A stretch of 64,000 bases of DNA from Haloterrigena turkmenica DSM 5511 (GCF_000025325.1 NC_013744.1:1-64000); one strand, 5' to 3'; shown: positions 41,939 through 51,546, counted from the stretch's first letter. A program made the numbers and translations. Notes: generated by a model not told the origin, from the sequence alone.

Positions 41939-43603
41939 ATGGCCACAAAAGATACTCCCTCGAACGCGAGCGAGACGGTCCACGTCGACGTCGTCGTCGT
42001 GGGTTCGGGCGTCGGCGGCCTCGCCGCGGCGGTGACCGCCGCGGACGCCGATCTCTCAGTCGTCGTCCTCGAGAAGGGATCGGTCTTCGGCGGCTCGAGC
42101 GGACTCTCGGGTGCGCAGCTGTGGATGCCGACGAACCGTCATATGGACGACGTCGGCGTCGACGACTCCGTCGAGGAAGGCATCGACTACATGGCCGCAC
42201 TCGCCGGCGATTTCTACGCGAACCGCGGCGCAGCGCGGCGCTACATCGAGTCCGCCACAGAGGCCGTCGCGTACTTCGAGGACGAGATCGGTCTCGAACT
42301 GCAGGTGATCGGCGGGATGCCTGACTATCACACGTCGTATCCCGGAGCGAAAGCAGAGGGACGGTACCTCGAGCCGCGACCGCTTCCGCGAGACGAGATC
42401 CCGGCGACACTGCCGAACTCGCCGCACCTGCCGGGCGGCGCGACCAACGACGAACTCCTGACGTGGGGCGGCGCGTTCACGGTCGGAGCGTGGGACTGGG
42501 ACGTGATCGACCGTCGTCGCGAGGAGAACGTCGCGACGATGGGGACCGCCCTCATTGGGTACTTCCTCCGCGCGGCGGACGAACGGGGCGTCGACTACCA
42601 TACGAACGCGACCGTGACCGACCTCGTAGACGACGGCGACGACGTCGTCGGCGTCGAAGTAGCGCACCGATCGCTCCCGTCGGAAATCCGGGCGCGCGAG
42701 GGCGTCGTCCTCGCGACCGGCGCCTACGACTGGAACCCGGATATGGTCGAGTCGTTCGAGGACACGCCGTCCGAACACGTGGTCTCCGCGGCCGTGCCGA
42801 CCGCGACCGGCGACGGCCACCGACTGGCCGCGAACCGCGGCGCGAAGCTCGGGACCTATCCGCCGATCGGCGGGGCGAAGGGGTTCTTCATCGCCGTTCC
42901 CGACCGGGAGTTCCTCGGCGAGCCGCTGTACCGCTACTGTTACAACGTCGGCCTCCCGCACGCCATCGCGATCAATGCCGACGGGGAGCGGTTCTGCGAC
43001 GAGTCGTTCTACCCCGATCAGGCCGCCGAACTGTACGATCCGACCGGAGAGTACCCGCAGTTTCCCTCGTACATGGTGTTCGACGAATCGTATCGCCGGC
43101 GGTATCCGCTCGGGAACACGAAGCCGGGCGACTCGTATCCGGACGAGTTTCTCGCGGCGAAAGCGACCGATCTCGAGGGACTCGCCGAACAGCTGAACAT
43201 CGACGGCGCGACGCTGCAGTCGACGGTCGAGCGATTCAACGAGGGCGCTCGCCGCGGCGAGGACCCCGAGTTCGGATGCGGCGAAAACGAGTGGGCTAAC
43301 CTGTGGTGTGGTGATCCAACCCACGACCCGAACCCGAACCTCGGTCCGATCGACGAGCCGCCGTTCTACGCCGTTCGCCTCTACGTCGGACTCTCGAGCA
43401 TGAGCAACACCGGTCTGGTGACCGACGATCACGGGCGAGTCGTCGACTGGAACGAGCGACCGATCGACGGCCTCTACGCCACCGGTTCAGTTTGCGCGCC
43501 GGTCGAATGGGGAATCGGATACCAGAGCGGCCTTCAAAACGGACGGTCGCTCACGTACGGGTTCCTCGCCGGTACCCATCTCAGTTCACGGGCTGACGGC
43601 TAA
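41939..43603 (+). CDS. 3-ketosteroid-1-dehydrogenase-like FAD-dependent oxidoreductase 2
   Basis: This 554-residue flavoprotein resembles the one at 39037: VVVVGSGVGGLAAAV, GGSSGLSGAQLWMPTN and GMPDYHTSYPGA are present. At the C-terminus the motif is WGIGYQSGLQNGRSL; the Tyr (528) is kept but the Gly of the KstD Tyr-x3-Gly pair is Leu532. The oxyanion-like site for the ketone may therefore differ, suggesting another substrate or reaction. It is translationally close to the upstream Lpl-like gene (gap of six bases). Electron transfer to Etf or quinone is not visible from sequence. Confidence 0.82.
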   Translation: MATKDTPSNASETVHVDVVVVGSGVGGLAAAVTAADADLSVVVLEKGSVFGGSSGLSGAQLWMPTNRHMDDVGVDDSVEEGIDYMAALAGDFYANRGAARRYIESATEAVAYFEDEIGLELQVIGGMPDYHTSYPGAKAEGRYLEPRPLPRDEIPATLPNSPHLPGGATNDELLTWGGAFTVGAWDWDVIDRRREENVATMGTALIGYFLRAADERGVDYHTNATVTDLVDDGDDVVGVEVAHRSLPSEIRAREGVVLATGAYDWNPDMVESFEDTPSEHVVSAAVPTATGDGHRLAANRGAKLGTYPPIGGAKGFFIAVPDREFLGEPLYRYCYNVGLPHAIAINADGERFCDESFYPDQAAELYDPTGEYPQFPSYMVFDESYRRRYPLGNTKPGDSYPDEFLAAKATDLEGLAEQLNIDGATLQSTVERFNEGARRGEDPEFGCGENEWANLWCGDPTHDPNPNLGPIDEPPFYAVRLYVGLSSMSNTGLVTDDHGRVVDWNERPIDGLYATGSVCAPVEWGIGYQSGLQNGRSLTYGFLAGTHLSSRADG

Positions 43604-43813
43604 CCGGGTCGCGCTCTCCGGTGATCCGAACGAACCTGCCCATCGTCGCGGCAACTTCCTCGCCGCTGCGTTCGAAACTTCTTCAATTCTGTCTAAATAC
43701 AAACGGAATATTTTCTACTTGGATTTATCATTAAAGTTTTCCCCTTCGCGCGATAATCACCGATTGAGAAGTCGTTTTACCAACACCCGTGATGAGACGT
43801 AGCACAGTATCAT

Positions 43814-45595
43814 ATGAAAGGCCGTAGATTAGCGACGATAGACGAAATTATCGCCATCGAAAGTCCGAACAGTGACGAAACGCTCGCCCGACTGGAGACT
43901 TGGGCCACGGATCGAGGTATCGGGCTCTCGACGGTCGACGTCGGAGACGATATCAGCGACGTTTACGACGAGACCAGCGCCACGCTCGGCGTTACGCTCG
44001 GCGGTGACGGAACCTTCCTCGAAGGTATCAAAACGTTCGCGCCACGGAATATCCCCCTAATAGGGGTTAACACGGGAACGCTCGCGTTCCTCGCTCGCGT
44101 CGAACCCGACGATCTCGAAGCGGCCCTAGACGAGACGATCCGCGGACGAGCGTCGGTTGACAGTCGCCAACAGGTGCGCGTTGATGCACCAGACGTCGAG
44201 GCGACGGGGATCAACGACGTGATGCTCCAACAGGTTCCCCCGGAGAATCCGATCGACCGCAAGATCACCCGACTGGACGTCTACGCCGACGACGAGTACG
44301 TCGGCGAGTTCGACGGGACCGGCCTGGCCGTTTCGACGCCGACGGGATCGACGGGCGTCTCGCTGTCGGCCAACGGTCCGGTTCACTACCCCGTCAACAA
44401 CCACACGCTACAGATCGTCCCGCTGCACACCCACAAACTCGGCGTCCGTCCGATCGTCGTCTCACCGTCGACGGAGATTCGGATCGAGACTCAGGGTCAG
44501 GCGAGTATGCTCGTCGACGGCGGACGCGCCCACACCGTTCTGAGCCAGGGAGACGAGATCGTCGTTACCGGTGCGGAGCAACTCGCTCACGTCGTCCGGA
44601 CCAGCTACGACGATCATTTCTTCACAGCGATCTCGAAAAAACTCGGCTGGGGTATTCGCGACGCAGGTGTTCCGGAGGCGAAAGCCCGCGACGGAACTGA
44701 CGGCGCGGCGAGCGCGACCGATCCAACGGCCGAAGAGGGCGTAGATACCATCGAGCGCGCGCTGACGATCGCCACCGAGGCGGCCGAGGCCGCCGGCGAA
44801 CCGTTACGCGAACTCCACGGGCAGGTCGAGTCGATCGACGTCAAGAGCGACAAGTCCGACATCGTCACCGAAGCCGACCATCAGGCCGACCGCGTCATCA
44901 CTACCGTCATTCGGAACGAGTTCCCCGATCACGCGATTTTCTCGGAGGAAAGCGTTCGACAGACGAACGCGGACGGCGACTACACCTGGGTCGTCGACCC
45001 GCTCGACGGAACCGGCAACTTCGCTCACGGCAACCCGAACTACTCGATCTCGATCGGGCTCCTCGAGGACGGCGTTCCGGTGATGGGAGTCGTCTACATC
45101 CCCGAAACCGACGAGCTGTTCTCCGCGATCGCAGGCGGGGACGTTCGGAAAGACAGCGAACCGATCGTGACGACCGACCGGGACTCCTTAGACGAGAGCA
45201 TGCTCATCTCCGGGTACGATCCGGACGGAACATTCCTCACACATTTCTACCAGGAGTCTCGCGGCGTCCGCCGGCTCGGTTCGGCCGCGCTCAATCTGTG
45301 TTACCTCGCGAGCGGCAGCGCCGATGCCGTCTGGGAGCGCGACACCTACCCCTGGGACATCGCTGCCGGACTCGTTATCGCGCGCGCTGCCGGCGCCGAG
45401 TTCACCGACGAAACGGGCGAACCGTTCGAGTTTAGCCTCGACACCGATGAACAGCGGACGTTACTGGGATCCAACGGGTCGCTGCACCCCGAAATTCTCG
45501 ACCACCTCGAGTCGGGACTCGCCGTTCCAAATCGTTCCAAATCAGTAGACTTCGCTCAAGACGGTCCGACGGAAGCGGTAGCAGACGATCAGTAG
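43814..45595 (+). CDS. nadK: NAD kinase - inositol-monophosphatase-family phosphatase fusion
   Basis: This 593-residue protein joins two complete domains. Residues 1 to about 285 are an NAD kinase (GGDGT at 63-67, then TPTGSTGVSLSANGP). A short acidic linker follows, and from about 315 there is an IMPase/FBPase-family phosphatase with VDPLDGTGNFAHGNP (near 395) and YPWDIAAG. The pair could make NADP and also dephosphorylate it. Methanocaldococcus MJ0917 is a known NAD kinase/NADP phosphatase fusion; as I recall its domains are in the opposite order. The gene is a stand-alone housekeeping unit between the island and the aldehyde dehydrogenase. Confidence 0.9.
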   Translation: MKGRRLATIDEIIAIESPNSDETLARLETWATDRGIGLSTVDVGDDISDVYDETSATLGVTLGGDGTFLEGIKTFAPRNIPLIGVNTGTLAFLARVEPDDLEAALDETIRGRASVDSRQQVRVDAPDVEATGINDVMLQQVPPENPIDRKITRLDVYADDEYVGEFDGTGLAVSTPTGSTGVSLSANGPVHYPVNNHTLQIVPLHTHKLGVRPIVVSPSTEIRIETQGQASMLVDGGRAHTVLSQGDEIVVTGAEQLAHVVRTSYDDHFFTAISKKLGWGIRDAGVPEAKARDGTDGAASATDPTAEEGVDTIERALTIATEAAEAAGEPLRELHGQVESIDVKSDKSDIVTEADHQADRVITTVIRNEFPDHAIFSEESVRQTNADGDYTWVVDPLDGTGNFAHGNPNYSISIGLLEDGVPVMGVVYIPETDELFSAIAGGDVRKDSEPIVTTDRDSLDESMLISGYDPDGTFLTHFYQESRGVRRLGSAALNLCYLASGSADAVWERDTYPWDIAAGLVIARAAGAEFTDETGEPFEFSLDTDEQRTLLGSNGSLHPEILDHLESGLAVPNRSKSVDFAQDGPTEAVADDQ

Positions 45596-45736
45596 GATCG
45601 GTTCTCCGACGACCTTCCGTCACGGCTCGATCGGTCCCTCGCTTGATTAGCGGAAAGTCTGTCGGTCCGGTTCAATTACTCGATAGTGAGTGCGGAAGCG
45701 TAAATGAGAAACGAGGACCAATCCCGACAGGCTCGC

Positions 45737-47302
45737 TCACATGCGCGGCCAAGTATCGGAGAGGTTGATGTTGACCGTCTTCGTCTGGCGGTACTCGTGG
45801 TATGCCTGTCGGTTCATCTCGCGGCCGGCGCCGCTCTGTTTGTAGCCGCCGTGGGGAACGCCCGTCTGGAACGCGTTGTAGCAGTTGACCCAGACGACGC
45901 CGGCTTCCAGTTCGTCGCTCACGGTGTGGGCGGTCTGTAGGTCCTGGGTCCAGATTCCGGAGGCGAGCCCGTACTCGGTGTCGTTAGCCAACTCGAGCAT
46001 CTCCTCGCGGTCGCTCCACTTCAGAACGGTCAGGACGGGGCCGAACACCTCTTCGCAGGCCACCGTATCGTCGTTGTCGACGTCCGTGAGGATGGTCGGC
46101 TCGAAGAACGGCGCGCCGCCGAGCCCCTCGATATCCTGACTCTCGCCGCCCATGTACAACGTCGCTCCGTCCTCGACGGCCTCGTCGACGTACGACTGCA
46201 CCCGGTCGAGGTGCTTGTGATCGATCAGGGGACCGAGCATCGTCCCGTCGTCGAGCGGATCGCCCATCTGGAACATCTGTTCGGCCGTCGCCGACAGGGT
46301 CTCGAGGAACTCGTCGTAGATGTCCTCGTGGAGGAACAGTCTCGACCCGGCCGTACAGACCTGCCCGTTGAAGCCGTAGATACCCATGGCGACGCCCTGC
46401 GCGGTCGTCTCGAGGTCCGCGTCGGGGAAGACGATGCTCGGGGATTTCCCGCCGAGTTCCAGCGAGATGGCCTTGATGTTCGACGCCGCGCTCTTCATCA
46501 CCGACTGGCCGGCGGCCGTCGACCCGGTGAGCGATACCTTCCGAATCCGCGAGTGGGAAGAGATCGCTTCCCCGACCTCGGGCCCGGTGCCCGGAACCAT
46601 GTTCACCGTGCCGTCGGGCAGGACGTCGTCGATGATGTCCATCGCCTCGAACGACGAGACCACCCCGCGCGGCGAGGGCTTGTAGACGACGGTGTTCCCG
46701 GCCGCGAGCGCGGGCGCCAGCTTCACGCCGAGGTTCCCTAGCGGGCCGTTCCACGGCGTGATGAGGCCGACGACGCCGTAGGGTTCCTCCTGCGTGTAGA
46801 TGTGGTGGTGTTTCTCCATCTCGCCGGTCGACGGGACGGCGCCCTTGTCCGTCGACCGCGCTACCGACGCGAAGTACCGCAACTGGCCGGCGGTCTGCTG
46901 AGCGAGCGCCGGCGTCGTCAGTATCGGAAATCCGGTCTCCAGCGTATCGATAGTCGACAGCAGTTCGGCTTTCTCTTCGATCGCGTCCGCGAGCTCCTCG
47001 AGGTACTCCGCGCGCTCCGAACTCGAGAGTTCGCCCCACTCGCTCCGATACGCTTCTTCGGCCGCGTCGACGGCCCTGTCGACGTCCGCCGCGGTGCCCT
47101 GCTGGTACTCCGCGAGCGTCTCACCGGTGATGGCGTCTAACGACTCCACGACGTCTCCACCGTCGCTCTCACTCCACTCGCCGCCGATGTAGAGGTCGTA
47201 GCGCTCTTGAATCGGCGCCGCCGCCTCGCGGTGGCGCTCGAGTACGTCTTCGCTCACGGCGTCCGGTTCTCCTCGGTAGTTCTCGGATTGCATCGATGAC
47301 AT
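45737..47302 (-). CDS. Aldehyde dehydrogenase (NAD(P)-dependent)
   Basis: This 521-residue ALDH-superfamily enzyme has the Rossmann region (LTGSTAAGQSV), the general-base Glu in LELGGKSP and the nucleophile in GQVCTAGSRL. It oxidises an aldehyde to a carboxylate. The ATG at 47302 is preferred; TATTTATTTC at 47335-47344 is the promoter, leaving about an eight-base leader. The gene directly upstream on the same strand encodes a winged-helix protein that may regulate it. With the aldehyde:ferredoxin oxidoreductase at 59666, this is a second aldehyde-handling enzyme in the window. Confidence 0.92.
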   Translation of the reverse strand: MSSMQSENYRGEPDAVSEDVLERHREAAAPIQERYDLYIGGEWSESDGGDVVESLDAITGETLAEYQQGTAADVDRAVDAAEEAYRSEWGELSSSERAEYLEELADAIEEKAELLSTIDTLETGFPILTTPALAQQTAGQLRYFASVARSTDKGAVPSTGEMEKHHHIYTQEEPYGVVGLITPWNGPLGNLGVKLAPALAAGNTVVYKPSPRGVVSSFEAMDIIDDVLPDGTVNMVPGTGPEVGEAISSHSRIRKVSLTGSTAAGQSVMKSAASNIKAISLELGGKSPSIVFPDADLETTAQGVAMGIYGFNGQVCTAGSRLFLHEDIYDEFLETLSATAEQMFQMGDPLDDGTMLGPLIDHKHLDRVQSYVDEAVEDGATLYMGGESQDIEGLGGAPFFEPTILTDVDNDDTVACEEVFGPVLTVLKWSDREEMLELANDTEYGLASGIWTQDLQTAHTVSDELEAGVVWVNCYNAFQTGVPHGGYKQSGAGREMNRQAYHEYRQTKTVNINLSDTWPRM

Positions 47303-47334
47303 AGTGCGACCCGTGCGAACGATCATCACGATTA

Positions 47335-47344
47335 GAAATAAATA
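47335..47344 (-). promoter_or_regulatory. TATA-like box of the aldehyde dehydrogenase gene
   Basis: TATTTATTTC on the minus strand, 33-42 bases before the ATG at 47302. Confidence 0.5.
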
Positions 47345-47386
47345 CCCACTATAAGATATCTTATACGAGGCGACGAGCGCAGGCGG

Positions 47387-48232
47387 TCACGCCTCGAACG
47401 GGAGGTCGCCGAGGAAGTCGTCGCTCTGGTAGTCGAGGTGATCCAGCCGCGAACCCAGTAGCTCGCGGGTCAGGACCACCAGGGGATTCGCTTCTCCCTC
47501 ACCGATCATCGCCACCTCCGTTTTCGTTCCGTCGTCCGACTCCTCCCAAAGGCCCACGACGACCGTCTCGCGGTCCGCGAAAATCAGTCGACTGACCTTC
47601 GGATACCTGCCCCCGTCGTTCATCCAGTCCACCTGCGGCTCCCAGACCGTCGCCTCGGGGAGCGCGTCCCGAAAAAACGTTCGGGCGCCCCGGCTTTTCG
47701 CTCCGGCGTAGAGTTCGACGCCGCGCTCGAGCGCGTTTCTCGCGTGTGGGAGACACGCCTCGTCGAGCAGGTCGTCGGACGCGTAGATGAGAAAGAGTTC
47801 GTTCTCAGCCGCATCGGCTAGCTCTCGGCCGTATTCGTACACGGCCTCGCATCCCTCGAGTACGCCGATGGCGCTCCCGTCGGCCCGCTCCCTCGATCCG
47901 AACCGCGTGAGCAGTTTGTCGATCGCCCCGACGTCCTTCCACTCGGCGTCGCACGAGGGAATATACGCGGACGTGACGACGCTTTGCTCGGAGTCGTAAT
48001 CGACTAAACCCGCCTCGTCGAGTCGCGGAAGCGTTGCGTGGTGAAGCGAGAGTACAGTCCGCGTGACGTCGTCCTCGCCGGTCGACGAGACCGGAGCGAC
48101 GTCCTGCGAAACGAGGTGGTCGGCTATCTCGGTAGTGGTGACCTCGCCGTCGGTTTCGAGAAGGTGGGTAACGACAGCTCGATTGGTCTCGTCCGCCAGC
48201 AGTCGAAGTAGATCATCATCGGATGGTACCAT
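47387..48232 (-). CDS. Haloarchaeal winged-helix transcriptional regulator with C-terminal sensor-like domain
   Basis: This 281-residue protein has an N-terminal winged helix (LLADETNRAVVTHLLETD, then LHHATLPRLDEAGLVDYD) and a C-terminal domain with FLIYASDDLLDEACLPHARN, like the phospholipase-D-like sensor part of TrmB/MrpR-type haloarchaeal regulators. It probably binds DNA and senses a small ligand. The neighbouring aldehyde dehydrogenase gene is the nearest candidate target; it lies downstream on the same strand with its own promoter. The ATG at 48232 is supported by TTTTAATAA at 48255-48263. The ligand is unknown. Confidence 0.78.
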   Translation of the reverse strand: MVPSDDDLLRLLADETNRAVVTHLLETDGEVTTTEIADHLVSQDVAPVSSTGEDDVTRTVLSLHHATLPRLDEAGLVDYDSEQSVVTSAYIPSCDAEWKDVGAIDKLLTRFGSRERADGSAIGVLEGCEAVYEYGRELADAAENELFLIYASDDLLDEACLPHARNALERGVELYAGAKSRGARTFFRDALPEATVWEPQVDWMNDGGRYPKVSRLIFADRETVVVGLWEESDDGTKTEVAMIGEGEANPLVVLTRELLGSRLDHLDYQSDDFLGDLPFEA

Positions 48233-48254
48233 ACGGAGGTTATTGTCAGAGTAG

Positions 48255-48263
48255 TTATTAAAA
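48255..48263 (-). promoter_or_regulatory. TATA-like box of the winged-helix regulator gene
   Basis: TTTTAATAA on the minus strand, 23-31 bases before the ATG at 48232. Confidence 0.45.
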
Positions 48264-48387
48264 GTGATCCATACTAGCACCCTGAAGAACAGGTGAAAAG
48301 CCAGCGCGACGGATACCTGGTACCGTCCACTGAGATCGATTCGAAACGCGCCACCGCAATGTGGCCGAGATTCCCGTCGGGGATCGG

Positions 48388-50574
48388 CTAGTCAGCGGCG
48401 GCTTCGACCCTCGCTTCGTCTTCTTTCCCGATCGCTTCGACGATGAGTTCGGCGACGTCGACGATCTCGATCTCGTCCTCGTAGCCACCGGTCTTGCGCC
48501 CGTCCTCGTACATCGTCATGCACATCGGACAGGCGACGACGAACTTCTCGACCCCGCTCCCGGCGTCCGTGTCCTCGAGGGCTTCGCGGATGCGTTCCTC
48601 GCTGGGTTTGGGCTCTTCCTCGAAATCCATCCAGAGGCCGCCGCCACCCCCGCCACAGCAGAAGGAATTGCTGCGGTTGCGGGGCATCTCGTCGAGTTCG
48701 CAGCCCGTCGCCTCGATGAGTGCGCGCGGGGCTTCGTACTCGTCGTTGTACCGGCCGAGATGACACGGGTCGTGGTAGGTGACCGTGTAGTCGAGTTCGG
48801 AGCCGTTCAGCTCGAGTTTGCCCTCGTTGACCAGTTCTTCGACGGCTTGGGTCCAGTGGTAGACCTCGATTTCGCTGTCTTCGTTCCACCGTTCGTCGTA
48901 CTCGAAGGGCATCATCGGGTCGTCGGCGAACTCGTCGAAGTCGACCTCCGGATACTCGTTCTTGAACGTGTTGTAGGAGTGCGGATCTGTACAGACGATC
49001 GTGTCGAACTCACAATCCTCCCAGGTCTCGACGTGGTGGCCGGCGAGTTCGATGTAGAGGAACTCCTCGCCGACCCGGCGGATGTCGTTGCCGTCGTACT
49101 TCTCGTCGTCGAAGAGGATGCCGAAGCTGACGTCCGCCTCTTCGAGGATCGTCGCTAGCGAGCGCGCGACCTGCTTGTTGCGCTCGTCGTAGCTCGGGAA
49201 GTCCCCGACGTACCAGAGGTAGTCGACTTCCTCCTCGCGAGCGTCGGGCACGTCGAACGCGAGATCCTCGCTCCAGTCGCCCCGATTGCGCGGCGAGTCG
49301 CCGAACGTGTTACCGTTCTGCATGACGTTCTGGAAGACGTCCTGCATGCTCGAGTCGATGTCACCCTGATCGGTCAGCTGGCGGTTGAGTCGGGTGAAGC
49401 TCTTGAGATGTTCGATCTCGACGGGACAGGCGTCCATACAGGCCATACAGGCCATGCAAGACTCCATCGTCTCGGCATCGATCACCGAGGTGCCGCCATC
49501 GGCGATAATCGGTTGTTCTTCACTACCGGACTCGAGGCCCTCCCGATAGGACTTCAGATCGAGGATGACGTCTCGCGGATCGAGCGGACGGTCGGAGGCC
49601 TTCGCGGGGCAGACCGACGAGCAGCGACCGCACTTGGTGCAGGCGTCCTGATCGAGCAGTTCCTTCCAGGTGAAGTCGTCGATGGACTCGGCGTTGGTCG
49701 CGTCCAGATCCGAGGGGACGTTCGGAAGCCGCCGACCGGCCTTCTCGTCGCGCGTGACGACGTTCGCGAACGACGAGAGCATGTGAAACGGCTTCGCGTA
49801 AGGGATCCACGCGATGAAGAAGAACGCGAGCAGCGAGTGCGACCACCACGCGAGCCAGTGGAGGTTCTCGACGTTCAGCCCAGACGCGTTGAGGCCGGCC
49901 TGCTCGGGCCCGAGCGTCGGGAGTCCGACGGCTTCGAAGCCGAGCGCCATCCCGTAGGCGACAAAGCTGACGACCTCGTGGTCCGGGATCCCGGCGCTGT
50001 AGACGCGCAACCCCTCGAGGAGGAAGCCGCCGACGCCGAGGCCGAACAGCGTCCAGACGAAGAGGTCGTCCTCGCTTGAGGTGTGACGACCCCAGAGGCG
50101 GTGATTCCGGACCCAGTAGCGCCGGTAGATCGCCATTCCGAGGCCGACGACGAAGAGTAGCCCCATTGCGTCGACCGCGAACTGGTAGGCGAGGTAGAAG
50201 TCGCCCTCCCAGAACGTCGTGTGCAACACCGCCTGAGCGGCGTACTCGTCGATCATCAGGATCGTCGTCGCGATGAACAGCGTCAGGAATCCCCAGAGGA
50301 TAAACGCGTGCATCAGACCGCCGTAGAGGTCCCGGTTGAACTGCTTCTCGTTCGAGAGGGCGATCTTGGACGCGCTGACGATGCGCTTCGACAGATCGTC
50401 GACCCGCGGGGACGACTCATCGTCCCCGCGGGAGTAGCGCGCGAACCGCCGGTAGACACCGTACGCGAAGACGGCGACCGCCGTGAACGCGAGGAAGTAG
50501 AACACGGCGTACTCGACGCTCGTGATTCCCCAGTACGTCTCCCTCGCCACGGTAGATTGGGCTACAGCATCCAT
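48388..50574 (-). CDS. etfD: Membrane Fe-S oxidoreductase, EtfD/FadF-like ETF:quinone oxidoreductase
   Basis: This 728-residue protein has five to six N-terminal membrane helices (nitrate-reductase-gamma-like). Two 4Fe-4S motifs follow (CTKCGRCSSVC and CMACMACMDAC, about residues 310-390). The C-terminal part has two CCG-type cysteine clusters (DPCHLGRY, NSFCCGGGGGG, then CPMC), as in heterodisulfide-reductase-like proteins. This layout matches EtfD/FadF, which passes electrons from reduced Etf to menaquinone. The etfA and etfB genes lie directly upstream on the same strand, forming a complete route from acyl-CoA dehydrogenases to the membrane. Confidence 0.9.
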   Translation of the reverse strand: MDAVAQSTVARETYWGITSVEYAVFYFLAFTAVAVFAYGVYRRFARYSRGDDESSPRVDDLSKRIVSASKIALSNEKQFNRDLYGGLMHAFILWGFLTLFIATTILMIDEYAAQAVLHTTFWEGDFYLAYQFAVDAMGLLFVVGLGMAIYRRYWVRNHRLWGRHTSSEDDLFVWTLFGLGVGGFLLEGLRVYSAGIPDHEVVSFVAYGMALGFEAVGLPTLGPEQAGLNASGLNVENLHWLAWWSHSLLAFFFIAWIPYAKPFHMLSSFANVVTRDEKAGRRLPNVPSDLDATNAESIDDFTWKELLDQDACTKCGRCSSVCPAKASDRPLDPRDVILDLKSYREGLESGSEEQPIIADGGTSVIDAETMESCMACMACMDACPVEIEHLKSFTRLNRQLTDQGDIDSSMQDVFQNVMQNGNTFGDSPRNRGDWSEDLAFDVPDAREEEVDYLWYVGDFPSYDERNKQVARSLATILEEADVSFGILFDDEKYDGNDIRRVGEEFLYIELAGHHVETWEDCEFDTIVCTDPHSYNTFKNEYPEVDFDEFADDPMMPFEYDERWNEDSEIEVYHWTQAVEELVNEGKLELNGSELDYTVTYHDPCHLGRYNDEYEAPRALIEATGCELDEMPRNRSNSFCCGGGGGGLWMDFEEEPKPSEERIREALEDTDAGSGVEKFVVACPMCMTMYEDGRKTGGYEDEIEIVDVAELIVEAIGKEDEARVEAAAD

Positions 50575-50592
50575 ATCAAACGGGCACCTGTC

Positions 50593-51546
50593 TCATTGGA
50601 ACTCCTCGGTGAGTGCGGGAACGACGTCGAACAGGTCGTCGACGATCGCGTAGTCGGCGATGTCCATGATCGGCGCGTTGGGGTCGGTGTTGATCGCGAC
50701 GATCGTATCGGAGCCCTTCATGCCGGCGACGTGCTGGACCGCTCCGGAGATGCCGATCGCGATGTAGACGTCCGGCGTCACCACTTTGCCGGACTGACCA
50801 ACCTGTCGGTTCTTGGGCAGCCAGCCGTTGTCGACGATCGGTCGCGAGGACGAGACCGTCGCGCCGAGGGCGTCCGCGAGCTCCTCGATGAGCGGGAGGT
50901 TGTCCTCCTCTTCGATCCCGCGGCCGACGCTCACGAGGACGTCCGCTTCGCTGATGTCGACGTCGCCGCCGCCGATCTCCTCGAAGCCGTTGACGGTCGA
51001 ACCGATCGCGTCCTCGTCGATCGCCGCGTCGAAGGCCTCGATCGCGGCGTCGCCGGTCCCCTCGGCCTGGGGCCACTCGGCGCTGCGGATCGTCGCGACC
51101 GCGCTCCCCTCGAGTTCGGTGGTGGTTTCGACCTTCCCGCCGTACATCTCGCGGGTGGCGATCAGGGTCTCGCCGTCGGTCGCTAAGTCGATCGTGTCGG
51201 TGACGATCGGTAGCTCGAGTCGGGTGGCGACGGCGGGGGCGTAGTCGAGGCCGTTGACGCTGTTGGGCGCGAGGACGTACTGCGGAGCGAGCTCGTCGTA
51301 GAGCTGGGTGATCGCCTGTGCGTAGACGTCGTGGTTAAACTCCTCGCCGTGGTCGACGGTGTGGATGGCATCAACGCCCTCGCGGTTCAGTTTCTCTGCG
51401 AACTCGTCGACGGTGCCGCTGATGACCGCCAGATGCAGGTCGCCGCCGGTCTCATTGGCTAGCTGACGGCCCGCGGTGATGATCTCGTAGCTGACGTCGC
51501 GCAGTTCGCCACGGCGGTGGTCGGTGATTGCGAGGATATCCGTCAT
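50593..51546 (-). CDS. etfA: Electron transfer flavoprotein alpha subunit
   Basis: This 317-residue EtfA has the C-terminal FAD-binding domain block [20 protein letters not shown] and [14 protein letters not shown], preceded by [14 protein letters not shown]. It carries electrons from acyl-CoA dehydrogenases as a dimer with EtfB. It overlaps etfB by four bases, and its stop lies 18 bases before the EtfD-like start, so the three genes form an operon etfB-etfA-etfD. Confidence 0.95.
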   Translation of the reverse strand: MTDILAITDHRRGELRDVSYEIITAGRQLANETGGDLHLAVISGTVDEFAEKLNREGVDAIHTVDHGEEFNHDVYAQAITQLYDELAPQYVLAPNSVNGLDYAPAVATRLELPIVTDTIDLATDGETLIATREMYGGKVETTTELEGSAVATIRSAEWPQAEGTGDAAIEAFDAAIDEDAIGSTVNGFEEIGGGDVDISEADVLVSVGRGIEEEDNLPLIEELADALGATVSSSRPIVDNGWLPKNRQVGQSGKVVTPDVYIAIGISGAVQHVAGMKGSDTIVAINTDPNAPIMDIADYAIVDDLFDVVPALTEEFQ

